NCBI RefSeq assembly: GCF_003149535.1
Contig: NZ_QGDB01000003.1
Coordinates: 124,001 to 188,000 of the forward strand
Reading direction: 5' to 3'
Source of the DNA: Falsochrobactrum shanghaiense
Lineage (GTDB): Bacteria > Pseudomonadota > Alphaproteobacteria > Rhizobiales > Rhizobiaceae
DNA length: 64,000 nt
Numbering within the stretch: position 1 is the stretch's first letter; every line of letters begins with the position of its first letter. Shown here one piece after another: positions 18,098 through 28,092 of the stretch. Position numbers and translations under genes: made by a program. A model generated the notes under the pieces. It was not told where the DNA came from. It saw nothing but the letters and a program-made list of their open reading frames with translations, and did no database searches.

Positions 18098-19507
18098 ATG
18101 TTTCTGTCGGTATTCGATCTTTACAAGATTGGCATCGGTCCTTCGAGTTCGCATACGATGGGGCCGATGACGGCTGCTCATATGTTCCTTGATGAGTTGA
18201 TCGGCGGTGATTGGCCAAAGCCTGCCAATGCCAGGGTTTATCGCCTCAGGGCCAGTCTGCATGGCTCTCTGGCCTTTACGGGTATCGGCCATGCGACGGA
18301 TCGTGCCGTTATTCTCGGCCTTTGCGGCTATAAGCCGGATACGATTGATCCCGACATCATGGAGGCGGAGGTCGAAAAGGTCTCTGTCGCGCGTCAAGTG
18401 CAGCCGGAGGGGCATCCGGCTTATCACTTCGATCCCAAGACAGACCTGATCCTCGACCGTAAGACGCCTTTGCCGGGTCATGCGAACGGCATGGCTTTTG
18501 AAGCCTATGACCGGGATGAACGGCTGCTGCTGCGCCGTGTCTATTTTTCCATCGGTGGTGGCTTCGTCGTCACGGGGGAAGAATTGAGCCGCATCCAGAG
18601 CAGCGGCGGCAAGCGCGAGGAACAGTCGGATAGTCGTGTTCCTTATCCATTCAGCACGGCTGCGGAAATGCTGGATATGGCTCATTCGAGCGGCCTTTCC
18701 ATCGCCGAAATGAAGCGCGCCAACGAGGAATGCCATATCTCCTGCGCCGAGCTGGATAATGGTCTGGATCGCATCTGGGGTGCAATGCGCTCCTGCATCG
18801 AACGCGGGCTCAGTCAGGATGGCATTATGCCGGGCGGTCTGAAAATCCGCCGCCGTGCGCGCCAGATTCACGATAAATTGCAGGAAGACTGGCGCAATAA
18901 CAGGGCCAACCCGTTGCTCGCCAATGATTGGCTTTCGGTCTATGCGATGGCGGTCAACGAGGAAAATGCGTCCGGCGGTCGGGTTGTGACGGCGCCGACG
19001 AATGGCGCCGCAGGCGTGGTGCCTGCCGTGCTGCGTTATTATCTGCATTTTCACGACGATGCCGACGAGAAGGGAATTCGCGACTTTTTGCTCACATCGG
19101 CGGCTATCGGCGGCATTATCAAGCACAATGCATCAATTTCCGGAGCAGAGGTCGGTTGTCAGGGCGAGGTGGGGTCTGCTTCCGCCATGGCGGCAGCGGG
19201 ACTTGCAGCAATTATGGGCGGAACTGCCGAACAGGTCGAAAATGCGGCTGAAATTGCGCTTGAACACCATCTGGGCATGACGTGCGATCCGGTAGCGGGG
19301 CTGGTTCAGGTGCCCTGTATCGAGCGCAATGCCTTTGGCGCGGTAAAGGCGGTGACTGCGGCGTCTCTCGCCATAAAGGGCGACGGAAAGCATTTTGTGC
19401 CGCTTGATGCCTGCATCGAGACGATGCGACAGACTGGTCATGATATGAGCGAGCGCTACAAGGAGACCAGTCAGGGCGGACTTGCCGTTAATGTAGTGGC
19501 TTGCTGA
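18098..19507 (+). CDS. sdaA: L-serine ammonia-lyase (L-serine dehydratase), single-chain Fe-S type
   Basis: 469 residues. It deaminates L-serine to pyruvate and ammonia with a [4Fe-4S] cluster. The start ([20 protein letters not shown]) is the family signature. Cluster cysteines by homology are C354 (in [12 protein letters not shown]), C396 (MTCDP) and C407 (VPCIERN). The last residue, C469, matches the tail cysteine that in Legionella SDH reaches into the active site as a resting ligand. The ATG at 18098 follows GAAGAAGGTGTAG, within and after the preceding tiny frame. Confidence 0.96.
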   Translation: MFLSVFDLYKIGIGPSSSHTMGPMTAAHMFLDELIGGDWPKPANARVYRLRASLHGSLAFTGIGHATDRAVILGLCGYKPDTIDPDIMEAEVEKVSVARQVQPEGHPAYHFDPKTDLILDRKTPLPGHANGMAFEAYDRDERLLLRRVYFSIGGGFVVTGEELSRIQSSGGKREEQSDSRVPYPFSTAAEMLDMAHSSGLSIAEMKRANEECHISCAELDNGLDRIWGAMRSCIERGLSQDGIMPGGLKIRRRARQIHDKLQEDWRNNRANPLLANDWLSVYAMAVNEENASGGRVVTAPTNGAAGVVPAVLRYYLHFHDDADEKGIRDFLLTSAAIGGIIKHNASISGAEVGCQGEVGSASAMAAAGLAAIMGGTAEQVENAAEIALEHHLGMTCDPVAGLVQVPCIERNAFGAVKAVTAASLAIKGDGKHFVPLDACIETMRQTGHDMSERYKETSQGGLAVNVVAC

Positions 19508-19574
19508 CCGCGGCTTTTTTGCATTGCTGTGCATATGGCTTGAAGCATGCGGCGGGCTTGGTTAAATCCGTTCC

Positions 19575-20012
19575 ATGACACTTCATCTCGTCAAATTATG
19601 CGTCGGTTGCGACAGTATCGAAGACCTCGCCGCGTGGATCGACTTCCGGCTGGCCGAGCAGCGCGCTGCCGGGCAGGTGCCCGAACAGTTTCATACCACC
19701 CGCATGGTGCCCAAGCGTGTGGATGAGCTTCTCGATGGTGGATCGCTCTACTGGGTGATCAAGGGCAATGTGCAATGCCGTCAGCGGCTGCTGGATGTGC
19801 GCCCCTTTACCGACAGTCAGGGCATCAATCGCTGCCATCTGGTGCTTGAACCCCGGATCATTCCCACACAATGGCAACCGCGCCGTGCCTTTCAGGGCTG
19901 GCGTTATCTGGCCGAAAACGAAGCACCTCTGGACGAGGCAACGGGGAAGGCTGGACGGGCCGCATTGCCGCCTGCATTGCGACAGGAACTGGCGGAACTG
20001 GGGCTTCTTTAG
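19575..20012 (+). CDS. DUF1489 family protein
   Basis: 145 residues, matching the alphaproteobacterial DUF1489 family: HLVKLCVGCDSIEDLAAW at the start, TTRMVPKRVDELLDGGSLYW in the middle, and QPRRAFQGWRYL. The paired C-V-G-C near the N terminus could bind metal, and the fold may be RNA-related, but no function is established. It has its own short upstream region of 67 bases after sdaA. Confidence 0.86.
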   Translation: MTLHLVKLCVGCDSIEDLAAWIDFRLAEQRAAGQVPEQFHTTRMVPKRVDELLDGGSLYWVIKGNVQCRQRLLDVRPFTDSQGINRCHLVLEPRIIPTQWQPRRAFQGWRYLAENEAPLDEATGKAGRAALPPALRQELAELGLL

Positions 20013-20054
20013 AGTACTCTTACAATAATGCGGAGCGGTTTTGCGTAGGAGCAG

Positions 20055-20082
20055 AAAAGAGAAACCCGCCGGAAGGCGGGTT
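20055..20082 (-). terminator. Terminator between DUF1489 and the small leftward gene
   Basis: AACCCGCC (20063-20070) pairs with GGCGGGTT (20075-20082) around GGAA. Read leftward it is followed by a T-rich tail (TCTCTTTTC), so it fits the end of the gene at 20088-20387. Confidence 0.7.
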
Positions 20083-20087
20083 GAGTT

Positions 20088-20387
20088 TCAGCTTTCTATG
20101 GTCAGGCGCACCGAAACCCTGTTGCGACTGACCGGCAAGGTCATGCGCATCGCCGTGCGCGGCTGCATCGAACGCTTATTGCGCGCAGCGTGGCTGACCA
20201 GCAGGGCAACCAGATCGCGGGTCTGAAAACTTCCGCCATGGCGTATATCGGCAATTCGTAATGCCGCCTGTTTCAGCGACTGGATTGAAAACAGCGCGCT
20301 GAGCGCCGAAGGGCGCTCGGGCTGTTGCGCCGCCCATGGCGAAAAAAGAGGCGATTGCTGTCTGAGCGTTTCATTCATATTCGACAT
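20088..20387 (-). CDS. Hypothetical protein with basic C terminus
   Basis: 99 residues, no family recognised. The N-terminal half is Ser/Gln/Pro-rich; the C-terminal half is arginine-rich (HAARNKRSMQPRTAMRM) with alternating hydrophobic residues (NRVSVRLTIES). No signal peptide or membrane segment is seen. It has a start codon with GAGGG upstream and a terminator directly after the stop codon, which supports a real gene. The downstream end of a neighbouring carboxypeptidase gene lies 66 bases upstream on the same strand. Confidence 0.6.
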   Translation of the reverse strand: MSNMNETLRQQSPLFSPWAAQQPERPSALSALFSIQSLKQAALRIADIRHGGSFQTRDLVALLVSHAARNKRSMQPRTAMRMTLPVSRNRVSVRLTIES

Positions 20388-20453
20388 CTCAAAACCCTCT
20401 ACGCATAACAATTGTGGGTTTAAGCGGTCCCGAATGGGTTCTCCCCTGCGGGA

Positions 20454-21860
20454 TCAGTTTGCGACTGCGTAGCAGCCGATTTTCTTTTTCTTCAACGAAG
20501 CACAGGCATCCCATGCCGCCTGCTTGGAGCCGAAGCCGACAAAGCGGGCGCGATAGAAGGTGGAGCTGCCTTTGACGAAGGTTTCCGTATAGGGCGACAC
20601 TGAGCGCAGCGAATCGACGGATGCGGAGACCTTGGCCAACATCTGGTGAGCCTGTTCCTGGCTGGGAAGTGAGCCGACCTGAATCGCCCAGCCGCCGGCT
20701 GCAGGGGCGGAAGCGGTGGTGAAAGGATCGATGTCGTTTGCGGGGGCTGCGGGTATGGCAGCTTTTGGAGCCGGACGAACAGCTTCCTGAACCGCCAGCG
20801 CGGCAGGACGCGGAGCAGGGGCTGCGAGCGCCAGCAGTTGCGGCTGATCGGCGTCGCCTTCGCCGCTTTCATTGTTGATGACGTCCTCGACAGCCACCAA
20901 TTGACGTGCCACCGGTACGGGCGCGTTGCGTGCGGTGGGAAGAGCGACGGATGCAACGACCTGCGGAACTTCGGCACGCATTGCAATGAGCGGCTCGGAG
21001 GCGCGTCCGCGCTTGGCTGCGGGCAGATATTTTTGAATCAATTGCCTCATATGTGCGTCACGGCTCGCACCGGTATTGCCTCCCATGACCACGGCGACGA
21101 GGCGGCGGCCATCGAGATTGACGGAGGAAGCCAGATTATAGCCGGATGCGTTGGTGTAGCCGGTCTTGATGCCGTCAACGCCCTGCACCCGTCCAAGAAG
21201 ACGGTTGTGACCATTGATCGTCTTGCCGCGAAACACGAAGCTGCGGCGGGAAAAATACGAGAACTCCTGCGGGAAGTGCTGACGGAGCGCCATGCTGAGA
21301 ATGGCCATGTCACGCGCTGTGGTATATTGCGCGGAATTGGGAAGGCCGGACGCATTGCGGAATGTCGTATTGCGCATGCCGAGACGACGTGCCTTGTCGG
21401 TCATCATCTGGGCAAAACGTTCCTCCGACCCGCCAAGATATTCGCCGGTGGCGGCGGCAACGTCATTTGCCGATTTGGTGATCATCGCGAGAATAGCATT
21501 CTCGACGCTGATCTTCTGTCCGGGGCGGAAGCCGATTTTCGTGGGCGGGCGCGAAGCCGCGTAGGATGATACCGGAATCATGGTGTTCTTGTTGACGCGG
21601 CCCGCCTTCATGGCTTCGAAAACCATGTAGACTGTCATCATCTTGGTCAGGGAGGCCGGGTAGCGCCTGGCATCTGCATTGGATGCAAACATGGTCTTAC
21701 CCGTATTCGCATCGACTACGATTGCAGCATATCTGTCGTTCGAAGCAATGGCCGGCACGGTTGTCGAAGCGGTGGAACACCCCGTCACAACTGCAAGAAG
21801 AAGGGTGGCTTGCGCCGCCTTTTTCAAGGCACGGGCGATTTGATTGAATGCGATACGCAC
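20454..21860 (-). CDS. D-alanyl-D-alanine carboxypeptidase with SPOR domain
   Basis: 468 residues from a GTG start. A signal with a lipobox-like VVTGC (C28) leads to a peptidase S11 domain with all three penicillin-binding motifs: S70-L-T-K73, S130-A-N132 and K232-T-G. A Pro/Ala-rich linker (about 290-385) joins it to a C-terminal SPOR domain (about 389-468, WAIQVGSLPSQEQAHQMLA), which binds denuded septal peptidoglycan. It trims the terminal D-Ala of cell-wall peptides in the periplasm, probably at the division site. No divisome partner genes are adjacent. Confidence 0.92.
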   Translation of the reverse strand: MRIAFNQIARALKKAAQATLLLAVVTGCSTASTTVPAIASNDRYAAIVVDANTGKTMFASNADARRYPASLTKMMTVYMVFEAMKAGRVNKNTMIPVSSYAASRPPTKIGFRPGQKISVENAILAMITKSANDVAAATGEYLGGSEERFAQMMTDKARRLGMRNTTFRNASGLPNSAQYTTARDMAILSMALRQHFPQEFSYFSRRSFVFRGKTINGHNRLLGRVQGVDGIKTGYTNASGYNLASSVNLDGRRLVAVVMGGNTGASRDAHMRQLIQKYLPAAKRGRASEPLIAMRAEVPQVVASVALPTARNAPVPVARQLVAVEDVINNESGEGDADQPQLLALAAPAPRPAALAVQEAVRPAPKAAIPAAPANDIDPFTTASAPAAGGWAIQVGSLPSQEQAHQMLAKVSASVDSLRSVSPYTETFVKGSSTFYRARFVGFGSKQAAWDACASLKKKKIGCYAVAN

Positions 21861-22095
21861 GATGATGACCTGCCTGTATCCCGATTTTTTTCTGGCTGCG
21901 GCTCGAAAGGCACACAGCGAACGAATTCGGGGATCGTACTGCCAACAGCGTTACCAATCCGTTTATGGTAAGCGCATTATTCATAAAATCCGAAAACTTT
22001 GCCCGCTGGTATGAAGCGGCTGGATGAAATTAAGAATACGGCTCAATAATTCAGGTATGATTGCGAGGTCTCCGGTTGCAAGTGCTGCCGAAGGG

Positions 22096-22123
22096 CTTAA
22101 AATTGGGTGATGCTTCCCTACAT
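22096..22123 (+). promoter_or_regulatory. Heat-shock sigma-32-like promoter before clpS-clpA
   Basis: CTTAAAA (22096-22102), 13 bases, then CCCTACAT (22116-22123) is close to the sigma-32 pattern CTTGAAA-N11-16-CCCCATnT. It lies 48-75 bases upstream of clpS. Similarity is partial, so this is tentative. Confidence 0.35.
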
Positions 22124-22170
22124 AATGGAGTGGGCAAGCCAGATAGACGCGCATCCGGGTAATGGGTTTG

Positions 22171-22521
22171 ATGAGGCAGTTCGATACAGTCATGCAAAGC
22201 AAGACCAACGGCGGCAACGGTCCCGATAGCGGCACTGTCGTGGTCACGCGGACGCAACCTAAAACCAAGAAACCCAGCCTATATCGGGTCTTGCTCCTTA
22301 ATGACGACTACACGCCGATGGAGTTCGTCATTCATGTCCTGCAGCGGTTTTTTCAGAAGAACCTGGAGGACGCCACGCGCATCATGCTGCACGTCCATAA
22401 TCATGGTGTGGGCGAATGCGGCGTCTTTACATATGAGGTGGCTGAGACCAAAGTAAGTCAGGTCATGGATTTTGCTCGACAAAACCAGCATCCATTACAA
22501 TGCGTAATGGAGAAAAAGTGA
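22171..22521 (+). CDS. clpS: ATP-dependent Clp protease adaptor ClpS
   Basis: 116 residues from the ATG at 22171; starts at 22162 and 22192 are also possible and only change a flexible tail. ClpS binds proteins with N-degrons and hands them to ClpA. The core [20 protein letters not shown] has the usual NDD and the substrate-pocket residues, followed by [20 protein letters not shown]. The stop codon is 6 bases before the clpA start, so adaptor and unfoldase are co-expressed. Confidence 0.94.
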   Translation: MRQFDTVMQSKTNGGNGPDSGTVVVTRTQPKTKKPSLYRVLLLNDDYTPMEFVIHVLQRFFQKNLEDATRIMLHVHNHGVGECGVFTYEVAETKVSQVMDFARQNQHPLQCVMEKK

Positions 22522-22527
22522 GGTGAT

Positions 22528-25002
22528 ATGCCATCGTTCTCCCCCAGCCTTGAAAGGGCTTTGCATCAAGCCCTCACAATCGCTAACGAGCGGCATCACG
22601 AATATGCGACGCTCGAACATTTATTGCTTGCCCTGATCGATGATCAGGATGCGGGCGCGGTAATGCGCGCCTGTAACGTGGATCTGGAACACCTCAAACG
22701 TATCGTTACGGATTATATCGACCGTGAACTGGATAATCTCATCACCGGTTATGATGAGGATTCCAAGCCAACAGCCGCTTTCCAGCGCGTGATCCAGCGC
22801 GCAGTCATTCATGTCCAGTCCTCGAACCGTGAGGAAGTGACCGGCGCCAATGTGCTGGTCGCCATTTTTGCGGAGCGTGAAAGTCATGCTGCTTATTTCC
22901 TCCAGGAGCAGCAGATGACGCGCTATGACGCGGTCAATTATATCTCGCATGGTATTTCCAAGCGCGCGCAAAATAACGAACCACGCATACCGCGTGGTGC
23001 TGAAAGCACCAGTGAGGACCGCACTGGCGCCGAGGCGGAAGAGGGGCCCAAGAAAAAGCAGGATGCTCTTACGGCTTATTGCGTCAATCTCAATGAGAAA
23101 GCCAAAGGCGGCCGCATCGATCCGCTGATCGGTCGTGAAAGCGAGATCAACCGCACCATTCAGGTGCTTTGCCGCCGCTCCAAGAACAACCCGCTTTACG
23201 TGGGTGATCCGGGCGTTGGCAAGACCGCGATTGCCGAAGGTCTGGCCAAGCGTATTGTCGAAGGGCAGGTGCCGCAGGCATTGGCGGATGCGACCATCTT
23301 CTCGCTCGACATGGGCACGCTGCTTGCGGGTACGCGCTATCGCGGCGATTTCGAAGAGCGGCTGAAGCAGGTCGTCAAGGAGCTTGAAGAATATCCCGGT
23401 GCGGTCCTCTTCATCGATGAGATTCATACGGTGATCGGGGCTGGCGCGACTTCGGGCGGCGCGATGGACGCATCCAACCTGCTCAAGCCCGCATTGTCGT
23501 CCGGCGCGATCCGCTGCATCGGTTCGACGACCTATAAGGAATATCGCCAGTTCTTCGAAAAGGACCGGGCGTTGGTGCGTCGTTTCCAGAAGATCGACGT
23601 CAACGAGCCGTCGATCCCGGATACGATTGAGATCATGAAGGGTCTCAAGCCCTATTTCGAGGAGTTCCACAAGGTCAAATACACGGCTGACGCCATCAAG
23701 TCCGCGGTGGAGCTTTCCTCGCGTTACATTACCGACCGCAAGTTGCCCGACAAGGCGATCGATGTGATCGACGAGACGGGCGCAAGCCAGATGCTTCTGC
23801 CTGAAAGCAGGCGCAAGAAGACAATCGGCGTCAAGGAGATCGAGGCGACCATTGCGACCATGGCGCGGATTCCGCCGAAATCGGTTTCCAAGGATGACGA
23901 AGTCGTCCTTTCTAATCTCGATTCCGAACTCAAGCGGGTGGTCTACGGCCAGGATCTGGCGATCGAAGCGTTGACCGCATCAATCAAGCTGGCGCGTGCG
24001 GGGCTGCGTGAACCCGACAAGCCGATTGGCTCCTATCTGTTTTCCGGTCCTACGGGCGTTGGCAAGACGGAAGTGGCCAAGCAGCTTGCTGCGTCGCTCG
24101 GTGTCGAGCTTCTGCGCTTTGACATGTCGGAATATATGGAGCGTCACACCGTTTCGCGGTTGATCGGCGCGCCCCCCGGCTATGTCGGCTTCGATCAGGG
24201 CGGTCTTCTGACGGACGGGGTCGACCAGCATCCGCATTGCGTGTTGCTGCTTGACGAGATCGAAAAGGCGCATCCGGATCTGTTCAACATCTTGTTGCAG
24301 GTGATGGATCACGGCTCGCTGACTGACCACAATGGCAAGAAGATCGATTTCCGCAATGTGATCCTGATCATGACCACGAATGCGGGCGCGGCGGATATGG
24401 CGAAAGCCGCTATCGGCTTCGGCTCGACGCGGCGTGAAGGCGACGATATGGAAGCGATCAACCGGCTGTTTACGCCGGAATTCCGCAACCGTCTCGATGC
24501 CATTGTGCCATTTGGCCCGCTGCCGGTGCCGGTCATTCATCAGGTCGTGCAGAAATTCGTGCTTCAGCTCGAAGCCCAGCTTGCCGAACGCGGCGTGACT
24601 TTCGAGCTTACCGATGCAGCTACCGCATGGCTTGCGGACAAGGGCTATGACGAGCGCATGGGTGCGCGTCCGCTGGCTCGCGTCATTCAAGAGCATATCA
24701 AGAAGCCTCTGGCGGATGAAGTGCTGTTTGGCAAGCTCAAGCATGGCGGCACGGTGCGGGTGGACGTCACGACAAAAGCCGATGGTAAAACCGATCTTTA
24801 TCTGGAAAGCGTTGCCGACAAGCCGGTAAAGCCGAAAAAGGATATTCCGCCGGAAAAGAAGCTTCCGCAACGCAGGCGTTCAGCGCCAGCCAAGGCGCAA
24901 AAGGAAAAGGTTCTGGCCGGCAAGGATGAGCCAGCGGCAAAACCTTCAAGCCGGACTTCCGCACCAAAATCATCGGTGCCGAAAGTGCCGCGCAAGAAAT
25001 GA
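22528..25002 (+). CDS. clpA: ATP-dependent Clp protease ATP-binding subunit ClpA
   Basis: 824 residues. It unfolds substrates for ClpP. The order is an N domain (about 1-140), AAA domain 1 with Walker A GDPGVGKT (226-233), and AAA domain 2 with GPTGVGKT (507-514) and the ClpP-binding region towards the end. E. coli ClpA is 758 residues; the excess here is mainly a C-terminal tail from about 770, very rich in Lys, Pro, Ala and Ser ([20 protein letters not shown]). A GC-rich terminator follows the stop codon. Confidence 0.96.
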   Translation: MPSFSPSLERALHQALTIANERHHEYATLEHLLLALIDDQDAGAVMRACNVDLEHLKRIVTDYIDRELDNLITGYDEDSKPTAAFQRVIQRAVIHVQSSNREEVTGANVLVAIFAERESHAAYFLQEQQMTRYDAVNYISHGISKRAQNNEPRIPRGAESTSEDRTGAEAEEGPKKKQDALTAYCVNLNEKAKGGRIDPLIGRESEINRTIQVLCRRSKNNPLYVGDPGVGKTAIAEGLAKRIVEGQVPQALADATIFSLDMGTLLAGTRYRGDFEERLKQVVKELEEYPGAVLFIDEIHTVIGAGATSGGAMDASNLLKPALSSGAIRCIGSTTYKEYRQFFEKDRALVRRFQKIDVNEPSIPDTIEIMKGLKPYFEEFHKVKYTADAIKSAVELSSRYITDRKLPDKAIDVIDETGASQMLLPESRRKKTIGVKEIEATIATMARIPPKSVSKDDEVVLSNLDSELKRVVYGQDLAIEALTASIKLARAGLREPDKPIGSYLFSGPTGVGKTEVAKQLAASLGVELLRFDMSEYMERHTVSRLIGAPPGYVGFDQGGLLTDGVDQHPHCVLLLDEIEKAHPDLFNILLQVMDHGSLTDHNGKKIDFRNVILIMTTNAGAADMAKAAIGFGSTRREGDDMEAINRLFTPEFRNRLDAIVPFGPLPVPVIHQVVQKFVLQLEAQLAERGVTFELTDAATAWLADKGYDERMGARPLARVIQEHIKKPLADEVLFGKLKHGGTVRVDVTTKADGKTDLYLESVADKPVKPKKDIPPEKKLPQRRRSAPAKAQKEKVLAGKDEPAAKPSSRTSAPKSSVPKVPRKK

Positions 25003-25009
25003 CTATTGC

Positions 25010-25038
25010 AAAGGCCCTGTCATTGGACAGGGCCTTTT
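25010..25038 (+). terminator. Terminator of clpS-clpA
   Basis: AAAGGCCCTGTC (25010-25021) pairs with GACAGGGCCTTT (25026-25037) around ATTG, a perfect 12-bp stem ending in TTTT. Confidence 0.92.
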
Positions 25039-25134
25039 CATTCAGCCTGCATGACGGGTGGGCAGCCTGCATGCAGGCGAGTTTGAAAACAAAACACATC
25101 TCCACTTTTGCGCGGCGTGCTTTATCGTGGCGTC

Positions 25135-25896
25135 ATGCCACTGAGTCGTTCGCCCCAGCCCGTTTATTCTTCTCCGGACGATAGCCGTCATTTGCGGTGG
25201 TTTCTGCGCGGCACCAGACGTATTGCCAGCATTCCCGCCGTTTTGCTGATGAGTTCCTTTGTCGGCTTTGCCGGGCTGGCAATCCAGAGCGGCATGTCGA
25301 TGGGCCAGACCGTTTTCATGACGCTGACCATGTGGGCCTTGCCAGCCAAAGTCGTACTGATCGGAGCGGTCAGTGCCGGAGCGTCGCTGCCTGCCATCGC
25401 GCTGGCGGTTGGGCTTTCGTCGGTGCGGCTGATGCCGATGGTCGTCGCCCTTCTGCCGGAACTCAAAGGTCCGCGTACGCGTATGCTGACGCTGGCGTTC
25501 CTTTGCCATTTTGTCGCCGTTACTGCCTGGGTGATGGCCATGGAAGAATTGCGCAATGTGCCGCGCAATATGCGAACCAGCTATTTTGCCGGTATCGGCA
25601 CTGTGCTTGTGGGTACAAATACGCTGGTCGTGGTCGCGGTATATATGCTGTCGGCATCGTTTTCCCCGATCGTGTTTGCCGCGCTTTTCATGCTGACGCC
25701 GATGTATTTCCTGACATCGCTCTGGCGCTCGGCGCGTGAACGGGCAGGGCAGGTCGCCATGCTTTCAGGCATCGCGCTGCTGCCCGCATTTCATTATCTT
25801 GCCCCGGGTTATGATCTGCTGCTAACGGGCATATCGGGCGGGCTTATCGCCTTTGCAGTTCATCGTTCCGGCACCGTTTGGAAGAGAGAAAAATGA
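25135..25896 (+). CDS. azlC: AzlC-family branched-chain amino acid permease, large subunit
   Basis: 253 residues from the ATG at 25135; a TTG at 25108 is also in frame. It is a polytopic membrane protein with the AzlC layout: a GFAGLAIQSGMSMGQTVFMT segment, a middle region with SVRLMPMVVALLPELKG, and several further hydrophobic helices. AzlCD pairs export branched-chain amino acids or analogues. The stop overlaps the azlD start as ATGA. Confidence 0.85.
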   Translation: MPLSRSPQPVYSSPDDSRHLRWFLRGTRRIASIPAVLLMSSFVGFAGLAIQSGMSMGQTVFMTLTMWALPAKVVLIGAVSAGASLPAIALAVGLSSVRLMPMVVALLPELKGPRTRMLTLAFLCHFVAVTAWVMAMEELRNVPRNMRTSYFAGIGTVLVGTNTLVVVAVYMLSASFSPIVFAALFMLTPMYFLTSLWRSARERAGQVAMLSGIALLPAFHYLAPGYDLLLTGISGGLIAFAVHRSGTVWKREK

Positions 25897-26252
25897 CCTG
25901 GAGCAGTTTTCCAGACTGGTGGTGGCCATATGTTTTCATCCTGCTGGCGGGGGCGCTGCCTACCTATCTGTTTCGTTTTCTGGGCATTGTGATCGGTGGG
26001 CGCATCCGGGAAGAGTCCGAGGCTCTCGTGCTGGTGCGCTGTGTGGCGACGGCGCTCGTGGCGGGGGTGATTGCCCAGCTTATTTTCTATCCGAATGGGG
26101 AACTTGCCAATTCGCCGATATGGCTGCGGTCAGGCGCCGCAGCCATCGGATTTATCGCCTATCTTATCGCCGGCAAGCGCATGCTGGTGGGAATCGTGGT
26201 GGCAGAAGCCCTGCTGGTGTCCGGGCTTCTTTTAGAGCGCGTTTCGGTCTGA
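25893..26252 (+). CDS. azlD: AzlD-family small subunit of the branched-chain amino acid exporter
   Basis: 119 residues with four hydrophobic segments, the usual AzlD size. The motif WWPYVFILLAGALPTYLFRF and the Ile/Ala-rich C-terminal helices fit the family. The start overlaps the azlC stop. The 3' end, encoding LLLERVSV and the stop codon, lies inside a palindromic repeat (26232-26335), so the last residues probably come from that element. Confidence 0.82.
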   Translation: MTWSSFPDWWWPYVFILLAGALPTYLFRFLGIVIGGRIREESEALVLVRCVATALVAGVIAQLIFYPNGELANSPIWLRSGAAAIGFIAYLIAGKRMLVGIVVAEALLVSGLLLERVSV

Positions 26253-26335
26253 TTGAATCAGATCGGCACTCTAACCTTTTTTAAACGCGCATCTTTTTCC
26301 GAAAACCGCTTCACACTTTTCGGAATTCGCTCTAA
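26232..26335. repeat. TTAGAGC/GCTCTAA-bounded palindromic repeat overlapping azlD
   Basis: It starts TTAGAGCG (26232) and ends GCTCTAA (26329-26335). Inside are CTGATTGAATCAG, a hairpin in the left half, and CCGAAAACCGCTTCACACTT with TTCGG in the right half. The left end supplies the azlD stop codon. The right half resembles the right half of the other repeat family at 34508-34562. No gene lies between azlD and the HIT gene. Confidence 0.75.
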
Positions 26336-26350
26336 TATAAGTCAATTCTA

Positions 26351-26773
26351 TCAAAGAGATGCAATGATTTTTTCAGCATTTGCTGAAAGAACAGCAGGGT
26401 CTTCCATTTGTCCGCTATGCGGCTTGAGCGGGATTCCTTCAAAGCGCGGGATGACGTGAAAATGCAGATGGTAAACGGTCTGCCCCGATGCCGGTTCATT
26501 GAACTGCATGACGGTCACGCCATCGGCATTGAAGGCCTTTTTCACCGCATTGGCGATTTTTTGCACGGCCTGAATGGCTTGCGCGAGAACTTCGGGTTCC
26601 GCATCGAGCAGATTACACGACGGTGCCTTGGGAACGACCAGTGTATGTCCGGTGCCTTGCGGCATGACATCCATGAAGGCGACCACATGATCCGTTTCGT
26701 AAACGCGGGTTGAAGGGATTTCACCGCGCAGAATTCTGGCGAAAATGTTGTCATTATCATAGGTGGCAGACAT
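26351..26773 (-). CDS. HIT-family hydrolase
   Basis: 140 residues from the ATG at 26773; a longer frame reaches 26827. It is a histidine-triad nucleotide-binding protein: DNIFARILRGEIPSTRVYE at the start, GHTLVVPKAP, and the triad YHLHFHVIPR. Family members hydrolyse nucleotide phosphoramidates or AMP-linked compounds in the cytoplasm; the natural substrate is unknown. It is 60 bases downstream of the DUF482 gene on the same strand. Confidence 0.9.
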   Translation of the reverse strand: MSATYDNDNIFARILRGEIPSTRVYETDHVVAFMDVMPQGTGHTLVVPKAPSCNLLDAEPEVLAQAIQAVQKIANAVKKAFNADGVTVMQFNEPASGQTVYHLHFHVIPRFEGIPLKPHSGQMEDPAVLSANAEKIIASL

Positions 26774-26833
26774 GCGATTCTCTCCAATAATTGAATGATT
26801 CAGTCTGACGGCATTCATCGACGCCATGCAAGA

Positions 26834-28021
26834 TCAGCCAAGCCTGTAAGGGGAATGTTCTTTGAGCGCCTCATGAAGCAGGTCGACTTCATGGCGTTCA
26901 TGCTCAAGGTAATCGCGAACGGCATTGCGCAGTCCTTCATGGGCGATGTAGTGCGCTGAATGGGTCGTAACCGGCTCATAGCCGCGCGCCAGCTTATGTT
27001 CCCCTTGCGCGCCTGCTTCCACGACGCGCAGTTTGCGCTCAATGGCAAAATCGATGGCCTGATGATAACAGACCTCGAAATGCAGGAACGGGTGATGCTC
27101 GATGCATCCCCAATGGCGGCCATACAGCGTATCGCTGCCGATGAAATTGATCGCACCCGCAATATAACGCCCGTTGCGCCGCGCCATGACCAGCAGAATA
27201 TCGTCGGTCATGGTTTCACCGATCAGCGAGAAAAAGGTCCGGTTAAGATAGGGGCGCCCCCATTTCCGGCTGCCGGTGTCGACATAGAAGCTGAAAAAGT
27301 CGTCCCAGACGTTTTCCGTGAGGTCGCTGCCGGTAAGCCAGTCGATTTCTATTCCTTCTGAAATGGCATCGCGACGCTCTTTCTTGAGGGCTTTGCGCTT
27401 TCGCGATGTAAGCTCATTTAGAAACTCATTATAATCAGAAAAGCCATTGTTTATAAAATGAAATTGCTGGTCAGTTCGATGCAGGAATCCAGCCTGTATC
27501 AAGGCATTTATTTCGCTGAAAGGCGCGAAAGTCACATGGGCCGAAGACACACCGGCCCGGTCTGTCAACTGACGCAAACCGGTGGCGAGAGCCAGTTGCA
27601 CAGCGTCGCGATTATATTGCGGATTACAGAGAAGCCGGGGGCCGGTGGCAGGGGTAAACGGCACTGCTGCCTGAAATTTGGGATAATAATGCCCGCCGGC
27701 GCGTTCGAAGGCGTCGGCCCAGCCATGGTCGAAAACATATTCGCCCTGGCTGTGACCTTTAAGATAATTAGGCACTGCTCCGACCAGACCGCCGTTCTCG
27801 TCTTCAAGGCGCAGGTGACGCGGTAGCCAGCCCGTCTGGCGCGATACGGTGCCGGACTGTTCAAGAGCCGACAGAAAGGCTTTGGAAATAAAGGGATTAT
27901 AATCCCTGTCCTGCCGGGAGGCCCCGGCAAGTGTGTTCCATTCATCCTGCGTAAAATCGTCGATACTTTCGACGACGCGAAGAACGAAGCCCTGTTCCAT
28001 CTGCCTGTTCTCGTCGCTCAC
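26834..28021 (-). CDS. DUF482 GNAT-like protein
   Basis: 395 residues from a GTG at 28021, preceded by AGAGGAACA; an ATG at 28000 also exists. The sequence fits the DUF482 (PF04339) family of two-lobed acyltransferase-like proteins: NPFISKAFLSALEQSG, PNYLKGHSQGEYVFDHGWAD, and in the C-terminal lobe TSRKRKALKKERRDA and GRHWGCIEHHPFLHFEVCYH. Some relatives are called peptidoglycan-related by analogy with FemABX, but no substrate is known. It could be cotranscribed with the HIT gene downstream. Confidence 0.86.
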   Translation of the reverse strand: MSDENRQMEQGFVLRVVESIDDFTQDEWNTLAGASRQDRDYNPFISKAFLSALEQSGTVSRQTGWLPRHLRLEDENGGLVGAVPNYLKGHSQGEYVFDHGWADAFERAGGHYYPKFQAAVPFTPATGPRLLCNPQYNRDAVQLALATGLRQLTDRAGVSSAHVTFAPFSEINALIQAGFLHRTDQQFHFINNGFSDYNEFLNELTSRKRKALKKERRDAISEGIEIDWLTGSDLTENVWDDFFSFYVDTGSRKWGRPYLNRTFFSLIGETMTDDILLVMARRNGRYIAGAINFIGSDTLYGRHWGCIEHHPFLHFEVCYHQAIDFAIERKLRVVEAGAQGEHKLARGYEPVTTHSAHYIAHEGLRNAVRDYLEHERHEVDLLHEALKEHSPYRLG

Positions 28022-28092
28022 CGCTGTTCCTCTGCCGCTTTTTTAAGTTGCCGGAAATGTGCGGGCAAGTTTGCGGCGCGGGCAATATCGCG

